Shown in pieces: positions 33,844 to 43,544 of a DNA stretch of 64,000 nucleotides. Under the pieces are notes generated by a model that made no database searches, was not told the DNA's origin, and was given only the letters and a program-made list of their open reading frames with translations. Source of the DNA: Ornithodoros turicata. Taxonomy: Eukaryota; Arthropoda; Arachnida; Ixodida; Argasidae. A program made the translations under genes and the position numbers. The DNA is taken from the NCBI RefSeq assembly GCF_037126465.1, contig NW_026999403.1, forward strand, positions 682,001 to 746,000. The letters are read 5' to 3'. The first letter of the stretch is position 1. Each line of letters begins with the position of its first letter.

Positions 33844-34020
33844 CAATGAACCCTGGTTATTATGACCATAGTCGTTCCCGAACATTTTGGTCATAATGCG
33901 GAATTGTCATATAAACGAGGAGGGGATTTGCCGAGGTTTCACTAAATTGTTCCCCAGGAGTATGGTCGTAAAGCGCGTATGTCAGATTATCGAGGGTCAT
34001 ATATTAACCAGGGTTCACTG
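33844..34020. mobile_element. 177-bp pogo-type MITE nested in the same host
   Basis: Starts CAATGAACCCTGGTTATTAT and ends ACCAGGGTTCACTG, with TA at 33842-33843 and 34021-34022. The intact host has a single TA at this place (in GGATTTACATGG), so the TA duplication is real. It is the same family as the five-unit array at 21842. Confidence 0.95.
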
Positions 34021-34257
34021 TACATGGTGGGGGAACGGTTCCCAAGAAAAACGGTCATAAAGTGAGTATGTCATATTATCGGGGGTCATATTAACGAGCG
34101 TTCACGGTACTTGGAAAGCCTGGAAGGCGTTACATCAGGGGGTGTGACGGTGGCCCAAGTAACCGTTAACTAACGGGTAACTAACCAACGTATTCCGTTT
34201 AAAAAAAATGATTTCCTTAAATTTACGAGGCATTTAAAAAACCGGTGTCTCTAATAA

Positions 34258-34524
34258 AATTATAGGCTCTACGAAAGGGGTAAAAGAGCTTCATCACCCA
34301 GCATCATCACCTCCTGACTGGGTGGAATGGTAGGTGATTGCTATAAAGCTCCCGGAAGGGACGATGACTAAGAGGTTCACACAATGGGCAGGAAGTAAGG
34401 ATGTGTGAACCTTACGTCTAACATCACGGTAACATCATGGTAGCATTACCATTATTGTAGCACAGAATGGAGTTCCTCACAGTGTGTGCACTCGGGTGGC
34501 TCCTCTCGGCGAAGAAGGGAACTA
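34258..34524. other. No intact feature; weak LINE C-terminal similarity
   Basis: The minus strand at about 34300-34270 reads MLGDEALLPL-like, as in the LINE family at 27495 and 38036. AACATCACGGTAACATCATG near 34420 resembles AACATCACGGTACCATTATT near 37291. Confidence 0.3.
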
Positions 34525-34702
34525 CAGTGAACCCTGGTTAATATGACCCCCGATAATCTGACATACGCGCTACCGCTATACGACCATACTCCTGGGGAAC
34601 AATGCAGTGAAACCTCTGCAAATCCCCCCGTTAATATGACAATTCCGCATTATGACCAAAATTTTCGGGAACGATCATGGTCATAATAACGAGGGTTCAC
34701 TG
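34525..34702. mobile_element. Solo 178-bp pogo-type MITE
   Basis: Ends CAGTGAACCCTGGTTAATAT and ATAACGAGGGTTCACTG, TA flanks at 34523-34524 and 34703-34704. Same family as the 21842 array. Confidence 0.95.
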
Positions 34703-34789
34703 TATATGGGTGAGGCGAGTATGCCCAAGTCTTGGCCGTGTACGTGTAACTTCGTCTGCTCTCTTCTCTAAACTCTGTATGGGGTGTCC

Positions 34790-36250
34790 TACATGCTAGG
34801 TTTTGGCTAGGTGAAGTTTATTGTGTGTCTGTGTGTCCCAGTATTCCTGCCATCTTTTGTTTATCGTTTTCTTAAGATGAGGCTTCAAGTCCTGAAAAGG
34901 CAGGTCAAACGGTGTCATATCAGCTGAAAGTGCAGCTGCGGCAGCTTTGTCGGCTAGCTCGGTACCTGCTATTTCTCTGTATTTCGACCTGTGATTGGCT
35001 ATATACCTCAAAAAGTGGGTGGAGCCTCAGGTATAGGCAGGTCCCATTAATGGCCAGACTCCCTTTGGCATACACGGCACTGCGTATGACGTACGAGCAA
35101 CGCCACCTATACAGAAGGCCAACGCAGGGGAGGTTTTTATTTCTTTCAATCAATCAGGGGAGGTTATGTGGTGAAGTTCACAAAATTTGTCATCAACATT
35201 TTAAACTATGCCACTTCTGCAAAAAGTAATAATAAAAGCTTCTTATGCCCACTGCCCCATCTGCAAAACTTGAGTGGCTGGACACCCAGCAGATGATGAG
35301 AGAGAGACCTGTGTTTTGTATTCTGCTGGCCATGTACTGTGCTCGCTGCACGAGGTGGTTCTTCTGTGGATGAATATTGCATATGGACTGTAGAGCACCA
35401 AGAGAATCTGTGTATATGACAGATGATTCGATGCTACTCTCTAAAATGAAGTTCAGTGCTAAAATGGTGGCATAAACCTCTGCAGTGAAGACGGACATGA
35501 TGCTCTTTAAGCTGTGCGACCTTGTATACATGAACGGGATACCATGGCGCAAGAAACACCTGTGCTTGTTTTGGACCCATCTGTATAAATTTCAATGTGG
35601 TTCCGAAAACTACTCTTCAGGTGCTCAAGTCCCTGTTGAAGCACCTAAGGAAGGCGTTACATGTTTCTTGTACTTTGTAAGGTAGCAGTTATATTTTGTA
35701 GCTTTGTATTGAGTAGCTTGTGAGTGAACGATAAACTATTAACTAGTGTCCAGGAGGGGGACGAAGTAGTTTTGATTCCGGCTCGAGATATGAGATGAGC
35801 ATTCCAATTTCTGCCGTACGAGTGTCTCATACGCAATTTCCTTATCTGATGGGTGTGCAACGTGCAGTTTTCGTTTTAATAAACCAAGCGTTCTCGTTGG
35901 CTCTATTATACGCAGATAATCCACACGATATTTCCAGGTCATATCATTGGAGGAGTAAATTCCTAAATATTTTTAATTGCTCACGCGTTCAATAGGATCA
36001 TTTAAAATGTAGGGTTGGCTGAGTGTGCGCTGTTTACCCTTTGATATTGTCAGAATTTTACCTTTAGCCGTGTTAATCTCAATCTACAACAATCGACAGC
36101 ATATACTATATTGTCCAAGTCTGACTGCAGTCATTGTTGTCACTACCTTCTTGTACAACACTAGGTCATCTGTTTAAAGTCTGACGTTGGAACAAATGCC
36201 TGGAACAAAACCCTTCCCTTCCAGCAATTTCTGCAAACATATCACAAATA
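34790..36250 (-). pseudogene. LINE ORF2 relic: RT motif C, thumb, RNase H and C-terminus, with an insertion
   Basis: Reading the minus strand from 36250: SNVRL followed by DDLVLYKK (motif C, one frameshift), then LGLLKRKLHVAHPSDKEIAY and ETLVRQKLE (the post-RT thumb). The RNase H is SVFTAEVYATILALNFILES with catalytic Glu, VIYTDSLGALQSI with Asp, and LSLIICWVSSH. About 280 bp of unrelated DNA (about 34992-35271) then separates this from EIAGTELADKAAAAALSA, the RNase H C-terminal motif, and the tail LKPHLKKTINKRWQEYWD. The frame ends at 34796. Endonuclease and early RT are absent. I/Jockey-type is inferred from the fused RNase H. Confidence 0.8.
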
Positions 36251-36649
36251 TATTACAGACAAATTTGCAGACCGTTACTGTGTATTCACACGAACGACAT
36301 CCTCACGGAAGATTCCAGTGGATGAAAAAGCAAAAACACTGATCACGGAGACCAAGTTCCGTCCCGTGTTACGTGAGCATTCACACGGTGCGAAATATTG
36401 GGAGTGGCGTATACTGCGCACTTAGCAGACGACACTTCGCAGACGACATCGTCAGCGTCTTTCCTGTCGTCTGCTACAGAATATAATGTGACCGTGTATT
36501 CCTCACGGTTAGCAGTGTGCGGACCGTTACGGAAAGTAGTGCGACATATAGTGGCAATGCCAAACGTTTGGCCAGCGTCAACAAAAATCACTAACAGCTG
36601 CCGTTGAAACTTGCAACTCCTTCCGTGATCGTCTGCAACAACTACTACA

Positions 36650-37197
36650 CGAATGGCGATGGGATGAGGTGATTCACCGCTATTTCTTTTTCGGTTCGGG
36701 TGTTTAGCCATTCATGCGTCGCTTGCTTGACGTAATCGTCGGAACCAAGCTTCCGGCGGGCAAGGTCTTCCTTTAGATTGCCGAATCCGTGGTAGTCCGA
36801 CGATGCCGCATCGGGCGAACATGGTGGATGTGGAAGACTCTTAAATCGAAGATCACGGATGGATGAAGTACATAGCCATACGTGACCCCAGAATCCACCG
36901 AAGAAGAAGCCTGGGGTTGGGCAACACGGAGGACGATGGATTCGCTCACCAGCTCGCCTGCCTATATACGCTATTTTATATAAGCCATCCGTGACTTACG
37001 CGGGCGGGCTTTGTCATATTGGAGCAGTATACACTCTTTCCGAGCCGCCCACGACGTTTTGTCCTGATGGCGTACTTCGGATGTGTCACCAAGAGATCAC
37101 AATATGTCTCTCTGTTCACTGTTTGTCTCTTAGGAATATAATGTTCAACAGTTGTACCCCGGCATTCTAAGAAAGGGAGTTTCAATAGCTTCTGCAT
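36650..37197 (-). pseudogene. Mariner-family transposase C-terminal relic
   Basis: The minus-strand frame reads CRGTTVEHYIPKRQTVNRET, YCDLLVTHPKYAIRTKRRGR, typical of mariner catalytic cores ('G.v..eyip.GqTVN...Y..lL'). After a frameshift LLQYDKARPR corresponds to the conserved 'LLQHDNARPH' with its Asp kept. Later PHPPCSPDAASSDYHGFGNL and KEDLARR match the 'PHPPYSPDLAPSDyhlFg.LK' block with the third Asp. The two Asp codons are about 67 codons apart instead of the 34 usual for DD34D, so about 100 extra bases lie between them. The N-terminal DNA-binding domain is not visible. Confidence 0.8.
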
Positions 37198-38035
37198 TCA
37201 CAGATGTGTGTAAGCTATCAGGTCGTGGCGAGGCCAACGCAAGGCATGTGCAACATGTCGTCACACGGCGCAAACAAACCTACGTGTAACATCACGGTAC
37301 CATTATTATTATTAATTATTATTATCCATTTTTACACTGGTGCTCGCAATGATGATACATGGTAACTTACAGTGATATGTGGATACTGCCACACTGTGTT
37401 TTAATGGGACGGTGAATGTCAACTGAGTTACAACTGGGATTGGGGAAACACCATACGTATTAGAAGATCCGACCTCTCATCTGCAGGAAGAATAGTGAAC
37501 ACGATACACAATGCATAGTTTCAAAACAACAACTTTTAATGTTATTTACCGAGCGCATATAAGACTGCTGCGTTTGTTTTATAAACTCAGTTGCTACAGA
37601 AGGCGCTGTCTCGTACATGTCTGTCCTATCGCATCCCTCACACAGTCATGCACCAAACCTTCATTTTCTAGTGTTTGGTAATAGTTGCAGCAGTATACTG
37701 AAGAATATCTACGTTGCCTCGCCATGGCATGAGACGCGTCTCCGAAGATGCGCAATGAACAAATTCAATTAAAAAAAGGGTGTTCCTTTACGAATTTTTT
37801 TGCGGACGATCTACCGAATGGATTTTTGTTCTGAAAACGGCTACGATATCAGGTCCCCGAAAGGAACAGATGTTCTCATTGGGACAACTTCGTAGCTTTT
37901 ATAATTGAAATTTAATTAACGGTTTTTGGTAATTAGTCATTTGACGGTCGAGCAACATATGGCCAAGAACGTCCGCCGGCCCAGAGATGATAGAAGCGAA
38001 AACAGCATGGCTATAGCACTTATAGTTTTTTTTAA
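37198..38035. other. No recognised gene
   Basis: Nothing identifiable beyond short AT-rich runs and an ATT-repeat patch near 37303-37325. Confidence 0.4.
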
Positions 38036-38293
38036 ATTTGATTTGATTTGATTGTAAGTTTAATGGCGCAGCGACAACTGAGATCATAGTGCGCCAAATA
38101 CGATGATGATACATGAATGGATTATGTTAAGAGCATAGTGATTTAGTTAAAAGGACAGTTGTGTAACTACACTTCTGTGTAAATTGGAAAGTAAAACTGG
38201 TGAACTAAAACTTCACAACTGGTTGATTACATTCACCTCTCTAAAAAAATTTAAAACATTTTCAAAGGGAACGAGAGCCTCATCACCCAGCAA
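38036..38293 (-). mobile_element. LINE 3' end, AATC/AAATC-tailed
   Basis: Minus strand starts TGCTGGGTGATGAGGCTCTC (encoding GDEALVPFENV-like), then a UTR, TTGGCGCACTATGATCTCAG, GTCGCTGCGCCATTAAAC and a CAAATC repeat tail. Same family as 27495-27996 with a different tail. Confidence 0.6.
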
Positions 38294-38311
38294 AAGTGGT
38301 TATTTTTTTTA

Positions 38312-38381
38312 TTTTTTTCGTTAATGAAGACAGATTTTTCGTTTTTTTAAATGAAAAATCTGTCTTCATTAACGAAAAAAA
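38312..38381. repeat. Perfect 29-bp hairpin
   Basis: Left arm 38312-38340 (core CGTTAATGAAGACAGATTTT) is exactly complementary to right arm 38353-38381, with a 12-nt T-rich loop. The arms end in T and A runs. It borders the LINE tail at 38293. Confidence 0.9.
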
Positions 38382-38394
38382 AAAAAAAACACCC

Positions 38395-39115
38395 TGTATG
38401 TTTGACTTGCAACAAAAGATCCACGCTCATTCCATCCAAGCCGAACTTCCTTTCTAACTCAGTTGAGAAACGTCTGTACCTGAGACATGGATAAACTACG
38501 AAACTCTTCTTCTTCTTCGTCTTCTGTCTTCCCGTCGCGCTCAGTGAACAGGGAACAGGATATTCTTCCTGGCCTTCCGTCCCAAAGAACATTAACGCTA
38601 CTTCACGAATCGCCCTAATGAAGCGAATCACCTCCACGTGTGTCGATCGCTTGCAGCGCTGCACAATGCCCTACGGACAGACGTAGTCTGAGGCGGTTTC
38701 CAGAAGAAGGCGGCTTCATCATAGCCGCCGGGCCCTTTTAATCAAGATCTGGGGCCCCCACGAGAAATCAGTCGATTGCTATGTATCGGTTGGTAACTCG
38801 CTGATTGGAGCCTTTTGTCGGGAGAGTCAATGGTACATGGATACCATGCCACGGGGCCTGATGCCGGTAATGCCAGAGTATGAGGTTGAGGAAAGTACCT
38901 GTCGTGGCGTGAGAGATGGGACTTCGGGAGTGGTCAAGGTTTGCGTTACTTCCTTCTTACTTTTTTTTTTTTCTGCGCGCAATCATAAAGAGTTTGACGT
39001 CAACAAAAACGTCAAAGACGTCAAAACCACGTCACAGAACCCCAGTTTTTTCCCTTTCAGTCATCATCATCACAGAACTGTGATTTCGGTAGGGCTGGTC
39101 TTTCTTGGATATACA
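38395..39115. other. No recognised gene
   Basis: Repeated ACGTCA words at about 38996-39033; otherwise nothing identifiable. Confidence 0.4.
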
Positions 39116-39468
39116 TAGGGCCTGACTTTTTAGGGTTAAACCCGTATCCGCCCGATATTTACCCCCCGAACGAAATCTGTAAAATTCGGGTTTAACCCGA
39201 ATCTACCCGAAAACATCCGGGTTGCGTGGCGCACTCATAAGTGTGCATTAAAATAAAGTTTGATAACATTGCTAAACATTAGTTCCATGTTAAGACAAAT
39301 TTTTATTAAACAAAAAAAAAATCACCCGAGTACACCCGAATTCCTGACGACAGAATATGCCGTAACGGGATTTGACCCGAATACACCCGAATTTTCAAAC
39401 GAAAAATATCGCCCGATATTTACCCCCCGAATTTGGCCAAAAATAAAACCCGAAAAAGTCACGCCCTA
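39116..39468. mobile_element. hAT-type MITE with perfect 8-bp target duplication
   Basis: Ends TAGGGCCTGACTTTTTAGGG and CCCGAAAAAGTCACGCCCTA. Flanks GATATACA at 39108-39115 and 39469-39476 are identical. The interior has ACCCGAAT-type repeats. It is nearly identical in sequence to 47300-47651, and its ends are related to those of 9191-10966. Confidence 0.95.
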
Positions 39469-39476
39469 GATATACA

Positions 39477-40213
39477 GAATTAATCGCTTCGGTATTCGAA
39501 AAATTATAATATTCGCACTGGCCTATAGAAGTTTCATATTTCACTCTCACGTTCGACCACACTCTCGGCGCACTCTCTTTTTCTCCCTGTATCCATCCGC
39601 GCGCAAACTGGACATCGTAACCCGAAATCCTCGTAGCAGAACCAACGCGAATCCTCGACGAATCCATCGATGCGAGTCTTCGCGGGCGCGCTTTTCTATA
39701 ATCAGTATACGTGCCAACGATCCTCCCTACATCGCGGGTGACCGTTCGGCCGAGATTCGCAATCGGCTTTTCCCGGGATATTCGAATCGGCAGAGCGGGC
39801 TTTACAGCCTCGTAAAAAGACGGTTCAGTTGGTGGCTTCGTTGTCATTAGCGCGAGGCGGGCTGTTAGGGTCGGGACCCCCAGTTACTGAGGGACCTTAA
39901 TTGGGTACCGTTTGTGGTACGTGACACCCGTGGAGGCTTTATAGAGATGTACACGGGGTACGTGATCGTGACCGAAACATGCTACCGAGCGTTGTTTCCG
40001 TGCTGTTTTTCGCTCCAGTGTAGAGCAATATTGCGAGTGCTGCTGTAGTAACACAGCGAATAGAGATTATGTCGGAAATGGCTGCCTTTCCCGTATTCTT
40101 CTGGAGTCCTCTTCGGAGCTTGGTGTAAGGGAGCAATCATATCCGGAGCTGTGCGTGACGTAGAGTTTGTTTGAGTGGTGGCGGGCAAAAGGCTGCGTGC
40201 CACCTTGCGAATT
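39477..40213. other. No recognised gene
   Basis: Dense overlapping frames but no recognised domain or repeat. Confidence 0.4.
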
Positions 40214-40230
40214 CCACTGGAGCGTGCAGA

Positions 40231-40382
40231 TGGTGGTGGTGGTGGTGGTGGTGATAGGGCTTGCCGTTGTCGGCCTCACGTATATGGGCAACGTCACGAC
40301 TCACGCCCTGGGAGAATGTGCGTCCTAGGCCGACTTCTAAGGGAACTGTGCCGACATATGTCTGAAAGCGTCTGAGGAAAAC
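40231..40382 (-). mobile_element. SINE, (CAC)n-tailed type, 5' truncated (first of two)
   Basis: Minus-strand copy of the family seen at 51381: core CGGCACAGTTCCCTTAGAAG, tail CAC repeats at the left edge. Flanked by exact 17-bp copies of CCACTGGAGCGTGCAGA at 40214-40230 and 40383-40399. Confidence 0.93.
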
Positions 40383-40399
40383 CCACTGGAGCGTGCAGA

Positions 40400-40543
40400 G
40401 GAGGTGGTGGTGGTGGTGATAGGGCTTGCCGTTGTCGGCCTCACGTATGTGGGCAACGTCACGACTTACGCCCTGGGGGAATGTGCGTCCTGGGCCGACT
40501 TCTAAGGGAACTGTGCCGACATATGTCTGAAAGCGTCTGAGGT
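40400..40543 (-). mobile_element. SINE, (CAC)n-tailed type, 5' truncated (second of two)
   Basis: Same family and orientation as its neighbour but truncated at a different base (no TTTTCC before CTCAGACGC) and with several substitutions. Flanked by GCGTGCAGA at 40391-40399 and 40544-40552. Confidence 0.9.
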
Positions 40544-40552
40544 GCGTGCAGA

Positions 40553-41135
40553 ACAACATGGTCTGGCACGGAGGGACCCAATCCCCATCCACCACTGAAA
40601 CACAATCTTGCTCCAACTGAGATCTAGGCGCAAGTCGTTCTGTACATGCGTTCGGGTAACTCATTCGCTTTTTCTCTCTCCCACCATCTGCGTATACGCT
40701 CGTCAGCAGTGAGATAGCAAACTCAACGATAAACCGTTTGGAGAAACTAAAGGCGAATGGCGAAGTCGTAGGCGCCACTTTTGTAACACTTTGCGTGCAT
40801 GCGAGAGTGTTACAGGAAAATGTGTAAGCGTCCCGTTTTCACCAATCAGAAAACAGCGATATCATCTATAGGGCCCTGAAGGTGTTAAGCGGTGAAGTTA
40901 CGTTTTTATCGTACACAAATTCAGTTAACGTGTAACGCTTAACTATCAAGACTGTGTCCTTAAATACTTCAATATTTTCACGCATAATCAGAAAAAGAAA
41001 AAAAAAGAAGAAGAAAAGAAGAGCGAGTCGATACTCTACCCGACTTTCAGGAAGAGCCTCGGAGAGCTCTCCTACCTGTCTTCGCCCCTTGCGCTCACCT
41101 TTAATTCATCCTCTCATATCAACCTCTTTGAAGTA
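40553..41135. other. No recognised gene
   Basis: Purine-rich run at about 40991-41020; otherwise nothing identifiable. Confidence 0.4.
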
Positions 41136-41353
41136 CACTCTTACAAAAAGGGTGTTCGTTAACTCCTTTTTTTTTTGCCACATATATAACATCCTTTTGC
41201 AGAGTACAATTACGCTCAAAAGGGTGTCTCCGCATTCCCTCAAGGGAGTAGCATAACACCTTCTCCCTGCCGGGGAGTAATATTACTCTCCAGTAGGGAG
41301 AAGGGTGTCATGACGAGGAAAGGAGTTAAAGTACACCCCTTTCTTTCAGAGTG
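41136..41353. mobile_element. CACTCT-type MITE, AAAGGGTGT variant
   Basis: Starts CACTCTTACAAAAAGGGTGT and ends CACCCCTTTCTTTCAGAGTG, an inverted pair with mismatches. Interior repeats of AGGGTGT and GGGAGTA. A short subfamily of the CACTCTAAG group. Confidence 0.7.
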
Positions 41354-41427
41354 TGGGGTAGAGTCCTGTGGCTACGACGGGGAAACATCCCAAGTCATCA
41401 TCACTTTTCTATCATTTATTGTTGATG

Positions 41428-41453
41428 TTGTTGTTGTTGTTGTTGTTGTTGTA
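41428..41453. repeat. (GTT)n microsatellite
   Basis: Simple GTT repeat; a similar short tract lies at about 42493-42508. Confidence 0.9.
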
Positions 41454-41860
41454 GGAAATGCACCCACGCGCAACAAGATTCCTCGTCCAACTCACATCGG
41501 TTTTAATTCGTCCGCGACGTTTATTCTCTTCCGGGAAAAGAAGAACATTCTCGCAAACGTGAGGCCAGATTAAATCGGTGGGAGAGCAAACAACGGTCGA
41601 CCAACGAGACTCTCTAGAAATTAAGTGGCGCGACTGGGAGGTCATTCGGTTGCCTGAAAGCGGTCACCTGAGGAATGGATCCGTCCGCGAACGTGCCTGG
41701 AAGGAAGTGAGCGGCGCTTGGAGTGTCGGGCAAACCCTAATGCGCGCAGTGTACCGTAATAACGCCAGAAGAAGTCGTCTTCATTTCTGCTTGAGTGGGA
41801 CGTTCGCGTTCAGCTTTACTGAAAGCGGGGTACTTACTCCAAGGGAAAAAAAAAAGTGTA

Positions 41861-42397
41861 CAGTGAATCCTCGTTAATATGACCCCCGATAATATGACAT
41901 ACTCACTTCTGTTACAGTTTTTCTTGGGAACCGTTCGGCAGCCATGTAAATCCATTTCGTTAGTATGACAATCAGCTTATCCGACTATTACTGAGATTTT
42001 TGTCACAAGTAGGGTCAAACAGAAGTACTATCTTCTCGTTATTATGACCACGTCACATGACCGGCAGAGTAGCCGCAGGGAGAGGCTACACACATACCCC
42101 AGGCAGAGGGTGACACGTCTTGAAGTAGGGCGCCAAGGTTTGGGATGACTCCTGATGCTGTTGACCTCGGAATTACTCATAGCGCTTTACGGACTGCCAA
42201 AGCACTGTAGTGCTCAAAACAGAAGTGACCACGAGAGCAGGTGACACTGTACTGCTGCTGCAGTTGTGCACCTAAGAATGACCGGAAATAAGCGGTCTCT
42301 CAGGTGAGCGGATTGTGCGTTTCTCGTTAGTATGACAATTCGCTTTATGACCAAAATCTGCGGGAACGGTGGTGGTCATATTAACGAGGGTTCACTG
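41861..42397. mobile_element. Uninterrupted 537-bp pogo-type TA element
   Basis: Ends CAGTGAATCCTCGTTAATAT and ATTAACGAGGGTTCACTG, TA at 41859-41860 and 42398-42399. It is the inverted, unbroken counterpart of 32902-34107 and serves as the empty-site reference for both insertions there. Its ends also match the 175-bp MITEs, so the short ones may be internal-deletion derivatives. Confidence 0.93.
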
Positions 42398-42879
42398 TAG
42401 TTCTAGTCATTTTGCAGAGTAGATGCAGTGTCTGAAGCAGTGGCTACCACGGGGAAATATCCCTTGTCATCATCACTTCTCCATCATTTATCGTTGTTGT
42501 TGTTGTCAACCATGTGGGTCCCTCAGCTGGAAGTACATCTCAGGGTTGGCGGCTAAAATGTGTAGTAACTATAAATCTCAGAAGCTCGAAGGTAATTTCT
42601 TCCCAGTTTGCTTCTGTTTTTCTCATATTGTATAGATTGGTTGCATAATGTTGACTGCGTAGGAGAGCGGTTTAGAGACGTTGAACAGTGCGCCGTCAGC
42701 TGTCGGGACCCCTCATACACTCGAAGGAGAAAAGGAGACATTTTATTCCTGTTGGGATAGAGACACAACCATTAATCGCTTTCAGGATTAAGCGCGTGGG
42801 GACTAAATGAATGTCCCATAAGGGGGTGGAGGGGTGTATTTTACTCTTTTTCCAAACAGTCCTACATACATATAGAGTG

Positions 42880-43110
42880 TTTATTTCAATCATTTACAGA
42901 AATTTATTGAAAAGCTGAAAAATTTATGGAAAATTGATTCAAAAGCACACATGTCGTTTTTGCAGTTGAGTTATGCGGCCAGGCGGACACCCTCTGTAAG
43001 GGAGTGTGTAACTACAAGATGACCAATTACCTAAAAGTCATTAATTAACTTTTTAATTGGGGAATTTTGGGCAAATACGAGATAGCGGACCGAGAGAGAG
43101 GGAACTTTGA
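42880..43110. repeat. Dispersed repeat, second copy near 58890
   Basis: CATTAATTAACTTTTTAATT, GGGGAATTTTGGGCAAATAC, GAGATAGCGGAC here correspond to CATTAATTAATATTTTAATT, AGGGAATTTTGGGGCAAAAG, GAGATAGCAGAC at about 58918-58975. Class unknown. Confidence 0.65.
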
Positions 43111-43126
43111 GAAATTTCAATCTTAA

Positions 43127-43529
43127 CGGGCAAAAAAAAAAAAAAGAAAAAAAAAAGGGAGAAGTCTAGCACTCGCAAGTGAATAAAATAAGTATTTAAA
43201 GAGATTGAAACATTTATTTTACTGCAAAACAAGCTTTCGGACGGCTTTACGATGTTCGCTCACCTGAGATCTGTCAACGGTTTTTGTCTCCGGTAACACT
43301 CATACCGTACATAGCCTTCTTTTGTATATTTTCTTTTTCGCGCCCTCAGTCCTCTCTAATAAGAATTTGTGTTTCCTCCTCACCACCTTCATTGTCCCCT
43401 TTCTCCGATGTACAGTACTATAAATATCTCTACGAAGTCTTCAATGTATTGCACCTGACGAAGGACGGACTCCGCCCGAAAGCTTGTTTTTCAGTAAAAT
43501 AAATGTTTCAATCTCTTTAAATACTTATT
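43127..43529. mobile_element. Penelope-like terminal structure: long inverted repeat with a hammerhead-like motif
   Basis: Arms at about 43187-43244 and 43472-43529 are inverted copies (AATAAGTATTTAAAGAGATT and GAAACATTTATTTTACTG). The right arm is preceded by CCTGACGAAGGACGGACTCC then GCCCGAAAGC, which has the CUGANGA...GAAA spacing of the hammerhead ribozymes reported in Penelope-like elements. Identical 15-mers AAATTTCAATCTTAA at 43112-43126 and 43530-43544 could be a target duplication, but a related start at 46512 suggests that part of this word belongs to the element. No RT or GIY-YIG domain lies here. Confidence 0.5.
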
Positions 43530-43544
43530 AAATTTCAATCTTAA

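Larger units (their letters stand above)
32902..34107. mobile_element. Pogo-type TA element (about 540-bp family) carrying two nested MITEs
   Basis: Ends CAGTGAACCCTGGTTAATAT and CATATTAACGAGCGTTCACG, flanked by TA at both sides. With the inserts at 32930-33464 and 33844-34020 removed, it aligns end to end with the uninterrupted inverted copy at 41861-42397. No transposase. Confidence 0.92.

Noticed and set aside
36343..36711. 122-codon minus-strand frame
   Set aside because: It is a different frame overlapping the end of the mariner relic and shows no domain of its own.
38036..38100. tRNA or snRNA-like fold from the GCGCCA inverted core
   Set aside because: The same core recurs at several LINE 3' ends with tandem tails, so it is a LINE UTR structure.
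40137..40778. 213-codon minus-strand frame with poly-His stretches
   Set aside because: It runs through both CAC-tailed SINEs; the His runs are the (CAC)n tails and the rest repeats because the SINE repeats.
43112..43544. Confident target duplication AAATTTCAATCTTAA
   Set aside because: A similar word precedes the related fragment at 46512, so part of it may belong to the element; kept only as a possibility.
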